64,000 nt of DNA from Pseudohaliea rubra DSM 19751 (GTDB lineage: Bacteria; Pseudomonadota; Gammaproteobacteria; Pseudomonadales; Halieaceae), in contig NZ_KN234751.1 in NCBI RefSeq assembly GCF_000764025.1, forward strand, positions 1 through 64,000. Reading direction: 5' to 3'. Under the pieces are notes generated by a model that worked only from the letters and a program-made list of their open reading frames with translations, did not search any database and was not told the DNA's origin. This document shows positions 28,121 to 38,786 of the stretch, one piece after another; the first letter of the stretch is position 1; each line of letters opens with the position of its first letter. The translations under genes and the position numbers were made by a program.

Positions 28121-29062
28121 TCAGCCCGCCCGCGGATGGTCGGCGCCGGGACCGTCGATGTAGCGCGCTACCCGGTCCCGGTAGCCCTGGCGCAGGCGCG
28201 TGATGAACGGATGCTGGCCGCTGCCGTCGCCAATGCTGCGTCCGTCCACCTCGCGCACGGGCACCAGGCCGGCGAAGGTGCCGGTGACGAAGGCCTCCCG
28301 GGCGTTGTAGACGTCGTTCAGGGTGAAGTTTTTCTCCCGCGCCGGGATGCCGAGTTCCCGGGCGACCTGCAGCACTTTCTCCCGGGTGATGCCGTCGAGG
28401 CAGTAATCGCCCGTAGAGGTCCAGAGCTCCTCTCGGCGCACGATGAAAAAGTGCGTCGAGTTGCAGGTGGCGACGAAGCCGTGTGGATCGAGCATGAGCG
28501 CCTCGTCATGGCCGGCCTTGGCGGCCTGGATGCAGGCGGTGATGCAGTTCAGCTTGGAGTGGGTGTTGAGCGTCGGGTCCTGCACGTCCGAGTAGCCCCG
28601 GCGTACGTGTACGGTAAACAGGCGGACGCCCCGGTCCACGGTCTCCGGCAGCGGATCCTTGTACTCGGGAATGATCACCACCGTCGGCGGCGTCACGGTC
28701 ATGCGCGGATCCTGATAGGGCGTGGCCTTGACCCCGCGCGACACCATGAGGCGGATGTGCACGCCATCCTGCATGCCATTGGCGGCGAGCACCGCATAGA
28801 GGCGGCGGGTGAGGGTGTCGCGATCGAAATCCGGCGCGAAATCCAGGGTTTTCATGCCCTCGAAGAGCCGCTCGAGGTGCCGCTCCAGGAACAGTATGGT
28901 AGCGCGTTCCACGCGCAGACCCTCCCAGACCCCGTCGCCGAGGATGAAGCCCGAATCGAAGACGGAGACCGTGGCCCGGGCCCGTGGGAGCAGTTCGCCG
29001 TTGATGTCGATAAGGATGTCGGCGTTACGGGGGTCGTCGACGTAGTCGTGGGTACCTTTCAT
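28121..29062 (-). CDS. Class IV (branched-chain / D-amino-acid type) aminotransferase
   Basis: This is a 313-residue PLP enzyme of fold type IV, the group of IlvE, D-alanine aminotransferase and aminodeoxychorismate lyase. The Schiff-base lysine lies in LNTHSKLNC, and the PLP phosphate region in [31 protein letters not shown] is the conserved N-terminal motif. Class IV enzymes share these marks, so the amino acid cannot be fixed from sequence. Its tight pairing with a sulfotransferase-like gene suggests a dedicated product rather than housekeeping leucine synthesis. Confidence 0.85.
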   Translation of the reverse strand: MKGTHDYVDDPRNADILIDINGELLPRARATVSVFDSGFILGDGVWEGLRVERATILFLERHLERLFEGMKTLDFAPDFDRDTLTRRLYAVLAANGMQDGVHIRLMVSRGVKATPYQDPRMTVTPPTVVIIPEYKDPLPETVDRGVRLFTVHVRRGYSDVQDPTLNTHSKLNCITACIQAAKAGHDEALMLDPHGFVATCNSTHFFIVRREELWTSTGDYCLDGITREKVLQVARELGIPAREKNFTLNDVYNAREAFVTGTFAGLVPVREVDGRSIGDGSGQHPFITRLRQGYRDRVARYIDGPGADHPRAG

Positions 29063-29175
29063 GGGGGAAGCTCCGGCGCTGGGGAAACCGCCGATTATCA
29101 GCCCTGGCCGACAGCGCTGCCAAGGGGACCCCGTGCTACCATGGCGCGACGCAGTGCCATGACCATCCGACAGCA

Positions 29176-29910
29176 GTGAGCGACGCCCGCGACAGGCTCT
29201 TCGCCGATCCCCTCGGGGAGACGGCGCCTTTCACCTTCGACCGCGACGTGGCCCGGGTTTTCCCGGACATGATCCGCCGTTCCGTGCCCGGCTACCCGAC
29301 CGTGGTGGCGCTGTCCGGGCTCCTCGCTGCGCGCTTCGCCAGCGCCGGCAGCACCCTCTACGATCTAGGCTGCTCCCTCGGCGCCTCAACGCTGGCCATG
29401 CGCCGGCACATCGAGGCCGAGGGCTGTCGCATCGTTGCCGTGGACAACTCCCCGGCGATGCTCGAGCGCTGCCGCGAGGTGATCGAAGCCGACGGCCACC
29501 CCACGCCGGTGGAACTACGCGAGGGCGATATCCGCGAGGTGCCTATCGAGGACGCCTCCATGGTTGTGCTGAACTACACGCTGCAGTTCATTCCCCTGGC
29601 CGATCGGGAGCCGCTCCTCGCGCGGATCGCCACCGGACTGCGGCCCGGTGGCGTGCTTGTGCTGTCGGAAAAAGTAACCCTGGCCGATCCGGCCCTCGAG
29701 GCGCTTAACATCGACCTGCATCATCAGTTCAAGCGCGCCAATGGCTACTCGGCACTCGAAGTCGCGCAGAAGCGCAGCGCCCTGGAGAATGTGCTCCTGC
29801 CGGAGACCCTCGACGTACACCGGGCACGCTGCCACGCCGCCGGTTTCGCTTCCTGCGATGTCTGGTTCCAGTGCTTCAACTTCGCTTCCCTGGTGGCGCT
29901 GAAGCGATGA
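29176..29910 (+). CDS. cmoA: Carboxy-S-adenosyl-L-methionine synthase
   Basis: CmoA makes carboxy-SAM from SAM and prephenate. The 244-residue protein has the Rossmann SAM motif [15 protein letters not shown] and the later [10 protein letters not shown], both standard for CmoA. It starts with GTG at 29176. Its TGA overlaps the ATG of cmoB (ATGA), giving coupled synthesis of the two enzymes that build cmo5U34 in tRNA anticodons. Confidence 0.95.
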   Translation: MSDARDRLFADPLGETAPFTFDRDVARVFPDMIRRSVPGYPTVVALSGLLAARFASAGSTLYDLGCSLGASTLAMRRHIEAEGCRIVAVDNSPAMLERCREVIEADGHPTPVELREGDIREVPIEDASMVVLNYTLQFIPLADREPLLARIATGLRPGGVLVLSEKVTLADPALEALNIDLHHQFKRANGYSALEVAQKRSALENVLLPETLDVHRARCHAAGFASCDVWFQCFNFASLVALKR

Positions 29911-30878
29911 ACGTTGCTGCGCTGGCCGAGCGCTGGGCAGGAGGGCCGCTGGCGCCCTGGGCGTCGCTGCTGCGCGAGCAGGTTGCCGAGGGCCTGTCCC
30001 CGGCGCGCCACGGCGATCTGCCGCGCTGGCAGGCGGCGCTGGATGCGCTGCCGGACATCGCCACGGCCACTGTGCACCTGGATCGGAGCCGCGTCGGCGC
30101 GGACCCGGTGGCGCCTCTTGCTCCGGCGACGGCGGAGCAGCTGCGCGAAGCACTCCAGGGGCTGCATCCCTGGCGCAAGGGGCCTTATGAGCTCTTTGGG
30201 GTGCATGTCGATACGGAATGGCGCTCGGACTGGAAGTGGGACCGGCTCGCCGGCGGCCTGACGTCGCTCGCGGGCCGGCGTGTGCTCGATGTGGGGTGCG
30301 GCAACGGCTACCACTGCTGGCGCATGCGCGGGGCCGGGGCTATGGAAGTGGTGGGCATAGACCCCAGCCCGCTCTTCGTGCTCCAGTTTCAGGCTCTGCA
30401 GCGCTACCTGCGTGACGAGGCAGTGAGCGTGCTGCCGCTGCCCCTGGAAGCTCTGCCGCGGCCCCTGCCGGCTTTCGATACGGTGTTCTCCATGGGTGTT
30501 CTCTACCACCGCCGCTCGCCGCTGGATCATCTCCTGGCGTTACGCGACTGCCTGCGACCCGGCGGAGAGCTGGTGCTGGAGACCCTTATCATCGACGGTG
30601 GGGCGGGGATGACCCTGGTGCCGCAGGGGCGCTATGCGCGCATGGGCAATGTCTGGTTCCTGCCGACCTGCGCTACGCTCCTCGACTGGCTTGCCAAGGT
30701 GAAGTTCCGCGATGCGCGGGTGGTGGATGTGAGCACAACCAGCACGAAAGAGCAGCGGCGCACTGCCTGGATGCGCTCCCAATCGCTGGCGGACTTCCTC
30801 GACCCGAAGGACCCGGGTCTGACGATTGAGGGCTACCCTGCACCGCGCCGTGCCGTGGTGGTCGCGAGCGCGCCCTGA
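29907..30878 (+). CDS. cmoB: tRNA U34 carboxymethyltransferase
   Basis: CmoB uses carboxy-SAM to turn ho5U34 into cmo5U34, widening wobble decoding. The 323-residue protein has the SAM-binding [15 protein letters not shown] at about residue 125, GIDPSPLF, and the family's [15 protein letters not shown]. An N-terminal helical region of about 100 residues is present. The ATG at 29907 overlaps the cmoA stop. Confidence 0.95.
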   Translation: MNVAALAERWAGGPLAPWASLLREQVAEGLSPARHGDLPRWQAALDALPDIATATVHLDRSRVGADPVAPLAPATAEQLREALQGLHPWRKGPYELFGVHVDTEWRSDWKWDRLAGGLTSLAGRRVLDVGCGNGYHCWRMRGAGAMEVVGIDPSPLFVLQFQALQRYLRDEAVSVLPLPLEALPRPLPAFDTVFSMGVLYHRRSPLDHLLALRDCLRPGGELVLETLIIDGGAGMTLVPQGRYARMGNVWFLPTCATLLDWLAKVKFRDARVVDVSTTSTKEQRRTAWMRSQSLADFLDPKDPGLTIEGYPAPRRAVVVASAP

Positions 30879-30892
30879 GCCCCGGTGGGGGT

Positions 30893-31111
30893 TCAGTTGG
30901 CGCTGCGGATGGCGAGGTGCTCGTCCCCGGTGCGGCGCCGCTTGATTTTTGTCTGCAGGGCCGCGAAGTGACCGTCGCACTCGGCAACGGTTTCGCGCCT
31001 GCCGCCGCGGCGGAATTTGATGCTTTTAAGGAAGGCAACGAGGCTCTTGCGGTTCTCCTCGTTGACCGGGACTTCTGGCCTGTCATTTTTCCGGGTGATT
31101 GCGTTTGCCAT
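30893..31111 (-). CDS. Small basic hypothetical protein
   Basis: This is a 72-residue, highly charged, lysine- and arginine-rich protein (AITRKNDRPEVPVNEE, then SLVAFLKSIKF, then a basic tail). I do not recognise a family. Codon use resembles real genes of the window, with G/C third positions and no rare codons. An AT-rich stretch upstream (31127-31145) could serve as a promoter. The ATG at 31111 is preferred; an in-frame GTG at 31126 would add five residues. No obvious ribosome-binding site supports either start. It may instead be a chance frame in a gap. Confidence 0.45.
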   Translation of the reverse strand: MANAITRKNDRPEVPVNEENRKSLVAFLKSIKFRRGGRRETVAECDGHFAALQTKIKRRRTGDEHLAIRSAN

Positions 31112-31236
31112 GGCGGAAAACTTCACAGTGGGTATTTAATTAGAACTGTAACGCAGCCAAGGCAGGAACTTGCGTAAAAACTGCGCAGCTTTGCTGTGAC
31201 ATTGTGACAGTTGCTGCCTGCGGGTTGCCCCGGGGT

Positions 31237-32163
31237 TCAGGTCGCCCTGAGGAAGGCTTCGATGGCTGCCCGCTCCGGCACGCTACCCTGGGCGCCGGGG
31301 CGCTGCACGGACAGGGCGGCACCGGCCTGGGCGAAGGGAATGGCCTCCCCAAGGGGGCTGCCCTCGGCCAGGGCCGCCGCAAGGCAGCCGTTGAAGACAT
31401 CTCCGGCGGCGGTGCTGTCCACTGCGTTGACGGCGAAGGCCGGGAAGGCCTGCTGCACGCCCGCGATGCCTGCGACCGACAGGAAGACCCCGTGGGTCCC
31501 CCGCGTTATCAGCACTGCGGCAAGGCCCCGCCGGTGGAGGACGTCGGCCGCCGCTGCGGCGCTGCCGTCGTCGCTTACCGCGATACCGGTCAGCAGCTCC
31601 GCTTCGCTTTCGTTCGGGGTCAGCAGGTCTACAAGGGCAAAGAGCTCCACCGGCAGCGGTTGCGCCGGTGCCGGGTTGAGTACCGTGTGGCAGCCGGCTG
31701 CCCGGGCCCGCGTCAGCGCCGCCTGCACTGTGGCGAGCGGTGTCTCGAGCTGCAGGAGCACAACATTGCCGGCGCGGAAGCTGGCGGCGACGGTATCGAG
31801 GTCTTCGGGAGCCAGGCGCGCGTTGGCGCCGGGCGCCACGGCGATGCAGTTTTCTCCGCGCTCGTCCACGAGGATCTGCGCCACGCCGGAGGGGCTCTCC
31901 GGATCGACGATGCAGGGTGTGGTATCGATGGCGGCGGCGCTGAGGTCTGCCAGGGCCCGGCGCCCGAAGTCATCGTCCCCGATGCGCCCCAGGAAGACCA
32001 CCGCGCCGCCGGCCCGGGCGGCAGCCAGGGCCTGGTTGGCGCCCTTGCCGCCTCCGTTTACCGAGAACGTGCCGCCAAGGACCGTTTCCCCGGGCCGGGG
32101 CAGTACCGGAACGCGGATGACCATATCGGTGTTGGATGAGCCGATGACGACAATGCGGGACAC
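31237..32163 (-). CDS. rbsK: Ribokinase (PfkB-family sugar kinase)
   Basis: This is a 308-residue cytoplasmic PfkB-family kinase. The N-terminal GSSNTDMVIRVP and VNGGGKGANQALAAARAG are the ribokinase sugar-binding signature. The C-terminal VDSTAAGDVFNG is the anion hole with the catalytic Asp, in a slight variant of DTTGAGD. The GTG at 32163 is chosen because GGAGG lies upstream and the conserved fold begins at once. No ribose transporter or other pentose gene is nearby, so a different nucleoside or sugar substrate is possible. Confidence 0.85.
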   Translation of the reverse strand: MSRIVVIGSSNTDMVIRVPVLPRPGETVLGGTFSVNGGGKGANQALAAARAGGAVVFLGRIGDDDFGRRALADLSAAAIDTTPCIVDPESPSGVAQILVDERGENCIAVAPGANARLAPEDLDTVAASFRAGNVVLLQLETPLATVQAALTRARAAGCHTVLNPAPAQPLPVELFALVDLLTPNESEAELLTGIAVSDDGSAAAAADVLHRRGLAAVLITRGTHGVFLSVAGIAGVQQAFPAFAVNAVDSTAAGDVFNGCLAAALAEGSPLGEAIPFAQAGAALSVQRPGAQGSVPERAAIEAFLRAT

Positions 32164-32309
32164 GCTGAACCTCCAGAGCGGGGGCGGCGCTGGGCAGGCG
32201 TCGCCGGAGTACGCTATTCTTTGCTGCGAAACGCCGGGGCGCAATCCCGCCCCGCCCGCGCACCGCCTGCCGGTGTCGCGCACAGACCCGGCCAGACAAG
32301 GAAGCTGAC

Positions 32310-33500
32310 ATGCTGCACACCCTGGAGCGCCTCCCGGACGATCCCATCCTCGGCCTTGCGGCGGCCTGCCGCGCGGACCCTAACCCCGACAAGGTCGATC
32401 TCACCGTCGGCATCTACATGGATGAAGACGGCGTCTGTCCGGTCTTCGGTGCCATCCGCGACGCACAGCGCGCGCTGGTCGAGGAAGAAACCAGCAAGGC
32501 CTATCTCCCGCCGGCCGGTGATCCGGATTTCAACACGGGCATGCGTGCGCTGGTCTTCGGCGGTGACAGCGGTGCCCTCGCAGACGGTCGCGTGTCTTCC
32601 CTGGCGGCCCCGGGTGGCTGCGGTGCCCTGCGCATTGGTGCCGAGATCGCCCGGGTGGCCTCGCCGGAGGCGAAGGTCTGGGTATCCGACCCCACCTGGC
32701 CGGTGCATATGCCCCTTATTGGCAGCGTGGGTCTCGAGTTCGAGAAGTACCGCTACTACGATGCCCCCAGCCACGGGGTGGACTTCGACGGCATGGTCGA
32801 GGACCTCAAGCGGGCGAAGAGCGGGGATCTGGTGCTGCTTCACGGCTGCTGTCACAACCCCTGTGGCGCAGATCTCACCCTGGAGCAGTGGGGCGTGATT
32901 GCCGAGCTGGCCGAGCGCCAGGGTTTTCTGCCTTTCATCGACATTGCCTACCAGGGCCTCGGTGACGGTCTGGAGGCGGATGCCGCCGGACTGCGGCTGC
33001 TCGCTGAGCGGCTGCCGGAGATGATCGTCGCTGCGTCCTGCTCGAAGAACATGGGACTCTACCGGGAGCGGACGGGGATTGCGCAGTTCCTCTGCCGGGA
33101 CGCCGGCAATGCCGAAGCGATCCTCAGCCAGGCCAAGGTTGCAGCCCGGCGCATCTACTCCATGCCCCCGGCGCACGGTGCCCTGCTCGCCGGCCGGGTC
33201 CTCGCGGCCCCGGCCCTGGAAGCTGCCTGGCGCGATGAACTGCACACCATGTGCCTGCGCATCAACGGCCTGCGCGAAGCGCTGGTGGAGAAGCTTGAGG
33301 CAACCACCGGCCGCGACTTCGCCTTCATCCGCCGGGAGAAAGGCATGTTCTCCTTCCTCGGCCTCAGCGAGGAACAGACGCGGCGGCTGCGCGAAGAGTA
33401 CAGCGTGTATATGCTCGGCTCGTCGCGCATCAACGTCGCCGGCATCAACGCCGCTAATATCGACTACGTCGCCGACGCGGTGGCCAGGGTCATCGCCTGA
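32310..33500 (+). CDS. Class I aminotransferase (aspartate/aromatic type)
   Basis: This is a 396-residue PLP enzyme of the AspC/TyrB subfamily. It shows DKVDLTVGIYMDEDG near the start, the HGCCHNPCG motif with the PLP-contacting Asn, DIAYQGLGDGLEAD, and the Schiff-base lysine in AASCSKNMGLYRERTG. Proteobacterial relatives transaminate aspartate and aromatic amino acids. It diverges from the ribokinase gene and stands alone. Confidence 0.9.
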   Translation: MLHTLERLPDDPILGLAAACRADPNPDKVDLTVGIYMDEDGVCPVFGAIRDAQRALVEEETSKAYLPPAGDPDFNTGMRALVFGGDSGALADGRVSSLAAPGGCGALRIGAEIARVASPEAKVWVSDPTWPVHMPLIGSVGLEFEKYRYYDAPSHGVDFDGMVEDLKRAKSGDLVLLHGCCHNPCGADLTLEQWGVIAELAERQGFLPFIDIAYQGLGDGLEADAAGLRLLAERLPEMIVAASCSKNMGLYRERTGIAQFLCRDAGNAEAILSQAKVAARRIYSMPPAHGALLAGRVLAAPALEAAWRDELHTMCLRINGLREALVEKLEATTGRDFAFIRREKGMFSFLGLSEEQTRRLREEYSVYMLGSSRINVAGINAANIDYVADAVARVIA

Positions 33501-33571
33501 GGAGTTGAGCCAGCGGTCCGCCGGCTCCCTGCGTGTTGTTGGGGCGCGCCGGTGCCGGTGCTGCGCCTCCG

Positions 33572-35494
33572 CTAGCCGTCGGTCCGTGCCTCAAGCTCTG
33601 CCCAGCGCTCCACGGCAGCTTCGAGGGTAGCCTGGAGCTCGCTGAACTCGGCCAGCGTTGCCTGCACGGCTTCTGCATCCCCCTGGTAGAAGTCCGGCGC
33701 CGTCGTGAGCGCCTCGAGCTCTCCCTGTCGTGCCTCCAGGTCCTCGATACGGGCGGGCAGTTCCGCCAGTTCCCGCTGTTCCCGGTAGCTGAGTTTCTTT
33801 TGCGCAGGCCGGGACGTCGGTGACGCTGCCGGCGCTGTGGTCTCGCCGGGGGCATCCCCTGCGGGCCGGGTTTCACCGCTGTCATTTCCCGGTGCCCGCG
33901 CTGCAAGGAGTCCACCGCCCCGGGCCTCCCAGTTACTGTAGCCGCCGGCCTGCTCGTCGATGGTACCGTCGCCGGGCAGCACCAGCAGGCTGGTCACCAC
34001 GTTGTCCATGAAGGCGCGGTCGTGGCTCACCAGCAGGACCGTTCCCTCAAAGGCCAGCAGGATTTCCTCGAGGAGCTCCAGGGTCTCGATATCCAGGTCG
34101 TTGGTGGGCTCGTCGAGGACCAGCACATTGGCCGGCCTGAGGAACAGGCGGGCCAGCACCGCCCGGTTCTGCTCGCCGCCCGAGAGCGCCTTTACCGGTG
34201 TCCGGATGCGCTCGGGCGTGAACAGGAAGTCGCCGAGGTAGGAGATGGCGTGCTTGCGCCGCCCGTTCACCTCGATGAATTCCCGGCCGGCGCAGATGTT
34301 GTCGATGAGGTTCTTCTCCGGGTCGAGCTCCGAGCGCAGCTGGTCTGCGTAAGCGACCTCCAGGCGGGTGCCCCGCTGTATGACCCCGCTGTCCGGCTCG
34401 AGCTCGCCCAGGATCACCTTGACCAGCGTGGACTTGCCGGCACCGTTGGCGCCGACGATGCCGATACGGTCGCCGCGCTGGATGATCAGCGACTGGTGGT
34501 CGAGGATCAGCCGTTCCCCCCGGTGCAGGGTTACGTCGCGGAGCTCGGCGACAATGCGTCCGCCGGCCTCCGCCTCGCCGATGCTGAAGCTTGCGCGGCC
34601 GACGGCGGCGCGGCGTTCGGCGCGCTCCCGGCGCAGCTGCTGGAGAGCCCGCACCCGGCCTTCGTTGCGGGTGCGCCGGGCCTTGATACCCTGGCGGATC
34701 CACGCTTCTTCTTCGGCGAGCTTGCGGTCCTGCCTGGCGTCGGCGCGGGCCTCGGCGGCCGCTTCCTGCTCCCGGTGGGCGAGGAAGCCGCGGTAGTCAC
34801 CGTCCCAGGTAGAGAGGTGCCCCCGGTCCAGCTCGGCGATGCGGTTCACGGTCGCCTGGAGGAAGCGTCGGTCGTGGGTAATCAGCACCAGCGCCCCGCC
34901 GTACTGGGCGACCTGGGCCTCCAGCCAGGCGATCGCTGGAATATCCAGGTGGTTGGTGGGCTCGTCCAGGAGCAGGATGTCCGGTTCGCCGACCAGGGCG
35001 CGGCCGAGGGCGACGCGCCGGCGCCAGCCGCCGGAGAGGTCGGCCAGTGCCTGGTCCGCGGGGAGTTCAAGGCGGCTGAGGACCGTTTCCACCCGCTGCT
35101 GCAGTCGCCAGCCGTCGGCGGCTTCCAGGTTCTGCTGGGCGACGGCCAGAGCCTCCAGGTCTGCCCCTGCGCCGGCCTGGGCAAGCCGGTGGTAGCGCGA
35201 GAGCAGTTCGCCGACCTCCGCGAGGCCGCTGGCGACAGCGTCGTAGACGGTTACCGCATCGCCCGGCGGCAGCGCTTGCGATAGCCGTGCGAGACGCGTT
35301 CCCGGGCGCAGCCAGCGGTTCCCGGCGTCCGGTTCCTGTTCACCGGCCAGGACCTTGAGCAGGGAGGTTTTGCCGGCACCGTTGCGACCGAGGAGTCCCA
35401 GCCGGTCTCCCTTGCGCAGGGTGAGATCGACCTGGTCGAGAAGCACGTGGGTGCCGAAGGCAAGGCTGGCCTGGTCGAGGCGGAGCAGTTCCAT
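33572..35494 (-). CDS. uup: ABC-F family ATPase Uup
   Basis: This is a 640-residue soluble protein with two fused ABC ATPase domains and no membrane segment. Walker A motifs are GRNGAGKTS and GANGAGKST. Signatures are LSGGW and LSGGEQ, and Walker B motifs are LLLDEPTNHLD and LVLDEPTNDLD. A C-terminal coiled-coil domain (KKLSYREQRELAELP onward) identifies Uup within ABC-F; Uup acts on ribosomes and influences transposon excision and replication-fork intermediates. The ATG at 35494 opens the first ABC domain (MELLRLDQASLAFG). Confidence 0.94.
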   Translation of the reverse strand: MELLRLDQASLAFGTHVLLDQVDLTLRKGDRLGLLGRNGAGKTSLLKVLAGEQEPDAGNRWLRPGTRLARLSQALPPGDAVTVYDAVASGLAEVGELLSRYHRLAQAGAGADLEALAVAQQNLEAADGWRLQQRVETVLSRLELPADQALADLSGGWRRRVALGRALVGEPDILLLDEPTNHLDIPAIAWLEAQVAQYGGALVLITHDRRFLQATVNRIAELDRGHLSTWDGDYRGFLAHREQEAAAEARADARQDRKLAEEEAWIRQGIKARRTRNEGRVRALQQLRRERAERRAAVGRASFSIGEAEAGGRIVAELRDVTLHRGERLILDHQSLIIQRGDRIGIVGANGAGKSTLVKVILGELEPDSGVIQRGTRLEVAYADQLRSELDPEKNLIDNICAGREFIEVNGRRKHAISYLGDFLFTPERIRTPVKALSGGEQNRAVLARLFLRPANVLVLDEPTNDLDIETLELLEEILLAFEGTVLLVSHDRAFMDNVVTSLLVLPGDGTIDEQAGGYSNWEARGGGLLAARAPGNDSGETRPAGDAPGETTAPAASPTSRPAQKKLSYREQRELAELPARIEDLEARQGELEALTTAPDFYQGDAEAVQATLAEFSELQATLEAAVERWAELEARTDG

Positions 35495-35712
35495 GAGGCG
35501 CGGGTCCAGTGGTGGCGGGCGCTGCATTCTACGGCAGCGCCCGGCCTCACCGCCAACGGTGCTGGCTGCCGGACCGCTGCTGTGCGATATTTGGACAGCG
35601 GCAAAAGCAAAAATAACCGCAAACAATCAGAAACCGACAGTAACCAATTGCACAGCGAAAAAACGCGGTGGCGCAGCCATCACTGTTCGCAGGCGATGGA
35701 AGGAAAGAACCG

Positions 35713-37659
35713 ATGGAAGCGCCCCTCTGGAAACCCTCGCTGGAACGGATTGCCGGCGCGCGAGTGAGCGCCTTTCGCGAATTCCTGGCCACGCGCGGTG
35801 AGCTCGCCGCGGCCAGCTATAGCGATCTGCACCGCTGGTCCGTCGAAGCGCCGGAGGCCTTCTGGTCGGCCCTCTGGGATTTCGCCGGTGTGCTCGGGGA
35901 GCCGGGAGAAGCGGTGCTGCTGGACGGTGAGCGCTTTCCCGGCGCGCGCTGGTTTCCCGGCGCCCGGTTGAACTTTGCCGAGAACCTGCTCCGGCACCGC
36001 GGGCCGCAGGCGGCCATCGTCGCCCTGCTGGAGAACGGCGAGCGCCGGGTCCTGTCCCGGGATGAGTTGTATCGCGAGGTGGCAGCCCTGGCCGCTGCGC
36101 TGCGGCGGGCCGGCGTGGGTCCCGGGGATCGCGTTGCCGGTTTTCTGCCCAACGTGCCGGAGGCCCTCATCGCCATGCTCGCGGCGGCAAGCCTTGGCGC
36201 CCTGTGGACATCCTGCTCCCCGGACTTCGGCGTGGGCGGTGTCCTGGACCGCTTCGGGCAGCTGCGTCCGAAGGTGCTGTTTGTCGCCGACGGTTATTAC
36301 TACGACGGCAAGACCATTGATTGCCTGCCCCGGGTCGCGAAGATCGCCGCAGCCATCGACGGCATTGAGCAACTCGTTGTCGTGCCCGTACTCGGGTCGG
36401 CGGATCCCGCCGCCGTCGTGCCCGGTGCCCTTCGCTGGATGGACTTCTGCGAAGCGACAGCGGACGCTATCGCCTTTGAGCGCCTGCCCTTTGACCATCC
36501 GCTTTATGCACTTTATTCCTCCGGTACCACCGGCGTGCCCAAGTGCATCTTGCACGGCGCCGGGGGGACGCTGCTGCAGCACCTGAAAGAGCATCAGCTG
36601 CACACAGACCTCCGGGACGGTGATGTTTTTTTCTATTTCACGACCTGTGGCTGGATGATGTGGAACTGGCTCGCGTCCGGGCTCGCCAGCGGCGCCACGC
36701 TGGTGCTCTACGACGGCTCGCCTTTCGCTGACGAGGGACGGGCGCTTCTCGACGCGATCGATCGCGAGAGCATCACCGTCTTTGGTACCAGCGCTAAGTA
36801 CATCGCCGCCCTGGAGAAGGCGGGCCATCGCCCGCGGGAAAGCCACGATCTCAGCTCTCTGCGCACGATCCTCTCGACCGGCTCGCCGCTGTCGCCGGAG
36901 CACTACGACTACGTGTACCGTGACTTCAAGGCGGAAGTCTGCCTGGCATCGATTTCCGGCGGCACCGATATCGTGTCCTGCTTTGTCGGCGGTTCTCCGG
37001 TGCTGCCGGTCTACCGCGGCGAGATCCAGGCCCCGGGTCTGGGTATGGCCGTTGCGGTCTGGAACGATGACGGCGAGCCGGTGCAGGGCGAGAAGGGCGA
37101 GCTGGTGTGTACCCGGCCCTTTCCCTCGTGCCCCCTGGGCTTCTGGAACGATCCCGACGGCAGCCGTTTCCGCGCCGCCTATTTTGACCGCTGGCCCGGC
37201 GTCTGGGCCCACGGTGACTATGCCGAAGTCACTGCGCACGGCGGGTTCATCATCCACGGCCGCTCCGATGCGGTGCTCAACCCCGGCGGCGTACGTATCG
37301 GCACGGCGGAGATCTACCGCCAGGTCGAGCGCGTGGAGGAGGTGCTCGACAGCGTGGTCATCGGCCAGCGGCAGGGTGACGACGTGCGCGTGGTGCTTTT
37401 CCTGGTCCTGCGGGAGGGGGTCGCCCTCGATGAGGCCCTGGGCGCGCGCATCCGCCACGTGATCCGGGACAACGCGACCCCGCGCCACGTACCGGCAAAG
37501 ATCCTCGCAGTACCGGATATCCCGCGCACGATCAGCGGCAAGGTGGCGGAGCTTGCGGTGCGCAGCGCCGTACATGGCGAACCGGTGAAGAACACCGATG
37601 CCCTCGCCAACCCCGAGTCCCTGGCGGCCTTCCGCGACCGCCCGGAGCTTGCTGACTGA
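35713..37659 (+). CDS. Acetoacetate-CoA ligase
   Basis: This is a 648-residue acyl-adenylate-forming enzyme that activates acetoacetate for ketone-body and polyhydroxybutyrate carbon. The AMP-binding motif is [18 protein letters not shown], and [14 protein letters not shown] is typical of acetoacetyl-CoA synthetases. The catalytic lysine lies near the C-terminus ([14 protein letters not shown]). The ATG at 35713 follows AGGAAAG and gives the usual family length. It diverges from uup; the 35580-35670 stretch between them is A+T rich and probably holds the promoters. Confidence 0.93.
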   Translation: MEAPLWKPSLERIAGARVSAFREFLATRGELAAASYSDLHRWSVEAPEAFWSALWDFAGVLGEPGEAVLLDGERFPGARWFPGARLNFAENLLRHRGPQAAIVALLENGERRVLSRDELYREVAALAAALRRAGVGPGDRVAGFLPNVPEALIAMLAAASLGALWTSCSPDFGVGGVLDRFGQLRPKVLFVADGYYYDGKTIDCLPRVAKIAAAIDGIEQLVVVPVLGSADPAAVVPGALRWMDFCEATADAIAFERLPFDHPLYALYSSGTTGVPKCILHGAGGTLLQHLKEHQLHTDLRDGDVFFYFTTCGWMMWNWLASGLASGATLVLYDGSPFADEGRALLDAIDRESITVFGTSAKYIAALEKAGHRPRESHDLSSLRTILSTGSPLSPEHYDYVYRDFKAEVCLASISGGTDIVSCFVGGSPVLPVYRGEIQAPGLGMAVAVWNDDGEPVQGEKGELVCTRPFPSCPLGFWNDPDGSRFRAAYFDRWPGVWAHGDYAEVTAHGGFIIHGRSDAVLNPGGVRIGTAEIYRQVERVEEVLDSVVIGQRQGDDVRVVLFLVLREGVALDEALGARIRHVIRDNATPRHVPAKILAVPDIPRTISGKVAELAVRSAVHGEPVKNTDALANPESLAAFRDRPELAD

Positions 37660-37733
37660 GCGCCGGGCGGAGGCCGGTCACCGCCGGAATTTTCCGCTAT
37701 CATTGCGGCCCCGCAGGCCGTGATTCCGACCGC

Positions 37734-38786
37734 ATGAACACCGCAGCTTCCTACGCTCCCCGCTACGATCGCCAGGTGGGACTCTGGCTCGCCGCCTGTG
37801 CCGCGGTTATCTTCGGCATGATTCTCCTCGGTGGTGTAACCCGGCTCACCGAGTCGGGGCTATCGATGGTGGAGTGGCGTCCGCTCATGGGCATCATCCC
37901 GCCCCTCTCCGAGGGCGAGTGGCAGTCGGTCTTTGACAAGTACCGGCAGTTCCCGGAGTACCGTCTGGTCAACTACGGCATGACCCTGCACGAGTTCAAG
38001 GTCATCTTCATGTATGAGTACCTGCACCGGGTGCTCGGGCGCCTGATCGGGTTGCTCTTCTTCATTCCTCTGGTCTATTTCGCTCTCCGCCAGCGCATCC
38101 GCCCCGGACTCCTGCCCAAGCTGCTGCTGCTGTTCGTGCTCGGCGGCTGCCAGGGGCTGCTGGGCTGGTACATGGTGCAGTCAGGGCTTGTGGACCGGCC
38201 GGATGTGAGCCAGTACCGGCTCACGGCACACTTCGGCCTGGCGGTGATCATCTACGGCTTCATGCTCTGGCTGGTGCTCGACCTGCTGGCACCGCCGGCG
38301 GGGACGCGGCGGTCCGTCCTGGCACCCTGGGCTCTCGGTTTTGTGCTGCTGGTCTACCTGATGATGCTGTCCGGGGGGTTTGTTGCGGGCACGAATGCCG
38401 GTTTCTCCTACAACACCTGGCCGCTCATGGGACCGACCTTCATTCCCGAAGGGCTCTACCGCACGGACCCGGCCTGGCTCGCCGCCTTTGAGGACGTGGT
38501 CACAATCCAGTTCAACCACCGGATCTTCGCTTACCTGCTCACGGCTCTGGTGCTCGCCCTCGCTGTGGCTGTGCTGCGGCGGGAGCCGGCCGCGCGCGTA
38601 CGCCGGGGCGCCTGGCTGCTGCTTGCGGCGCTGCTGCTGCAGGTCGTGCTCGGTATCAGCACGTTGCTGCTGCACGTGCCGGTTCCCCTTGCGGCGGCGC
38701 ACCAGGGCGGGGCGGTGTTGCTGCTGTCCTGCGCCCTGTTCCTGGCCCACGGCCTGCGGCGTCTGCCGGCTGGTGGGCTTCCCTAG
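37734..38786 (+). CDS. ctaA: Heme A synthase (COX15/CtaA type 2)
   Basis: This is a 350-residue inner-membrane heme A synthase with about eight helices in two pseudo-repeats. GGVTRLTESGLSMVEW, the heme-ligand histidines in YEYLHRVLGR and QFNHRIFAY, and LTAHFGLAVI are characteristic of the alphaproteobacterial/mitochondrial-like type. It supplies heme A to an aa3 oxidase encoded elsewhere, since no cox genes lie here. Its TAG stop is shared with the stop of the convergent regulator gene (CTAG). Confidence 0.94.
   Translation: MNTAASYAPRYDRQVGLWLAACAAVIFGMILLGGVTRLTESGLSMVEWRPLMGIIPPLSEGEWQSVFDKYRQFPEYRLVNYGMTLHEFKVIFMYEYLHRVLGRLIGLLFFIPLVYFALRQRIRPGLLPKLLLLFVLGGCQGLLGWYMVQSGLVDRPDVSQYRLTAHFGLAVIIYGFMLWLVLDLLAPPAGTRRSVLAPWALGFVLLVYLMMLSGGFVAGTNAGFSYNTWPLMGPTFIPEGLYRTDPAWLAAFEDVVTIQFNHRIFAYLLTALVLALAVAVLRREPAARVRRGAWLLLAALLLQVVLGISTLLLHVPVPLAAAHQGGAVLLLSCALFLAHGLRRLPAGGLP

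Noticed and set aside
31195-31209. Direct repeat TGTGACA-T-TGTGACA as a regulatory site
   Set aside because: It is short and lies just past the 3' end of the ribokinase gene, with no promoter arrangement around it; chance is a sufficient explanation.
38783-38786. Shared CTAG at the convergent ctaA and XRE-cupin stops as a regulatory overlap
   Set aside because: A four-base palindromic stop overlap is common between convergent genes in dense genomes.
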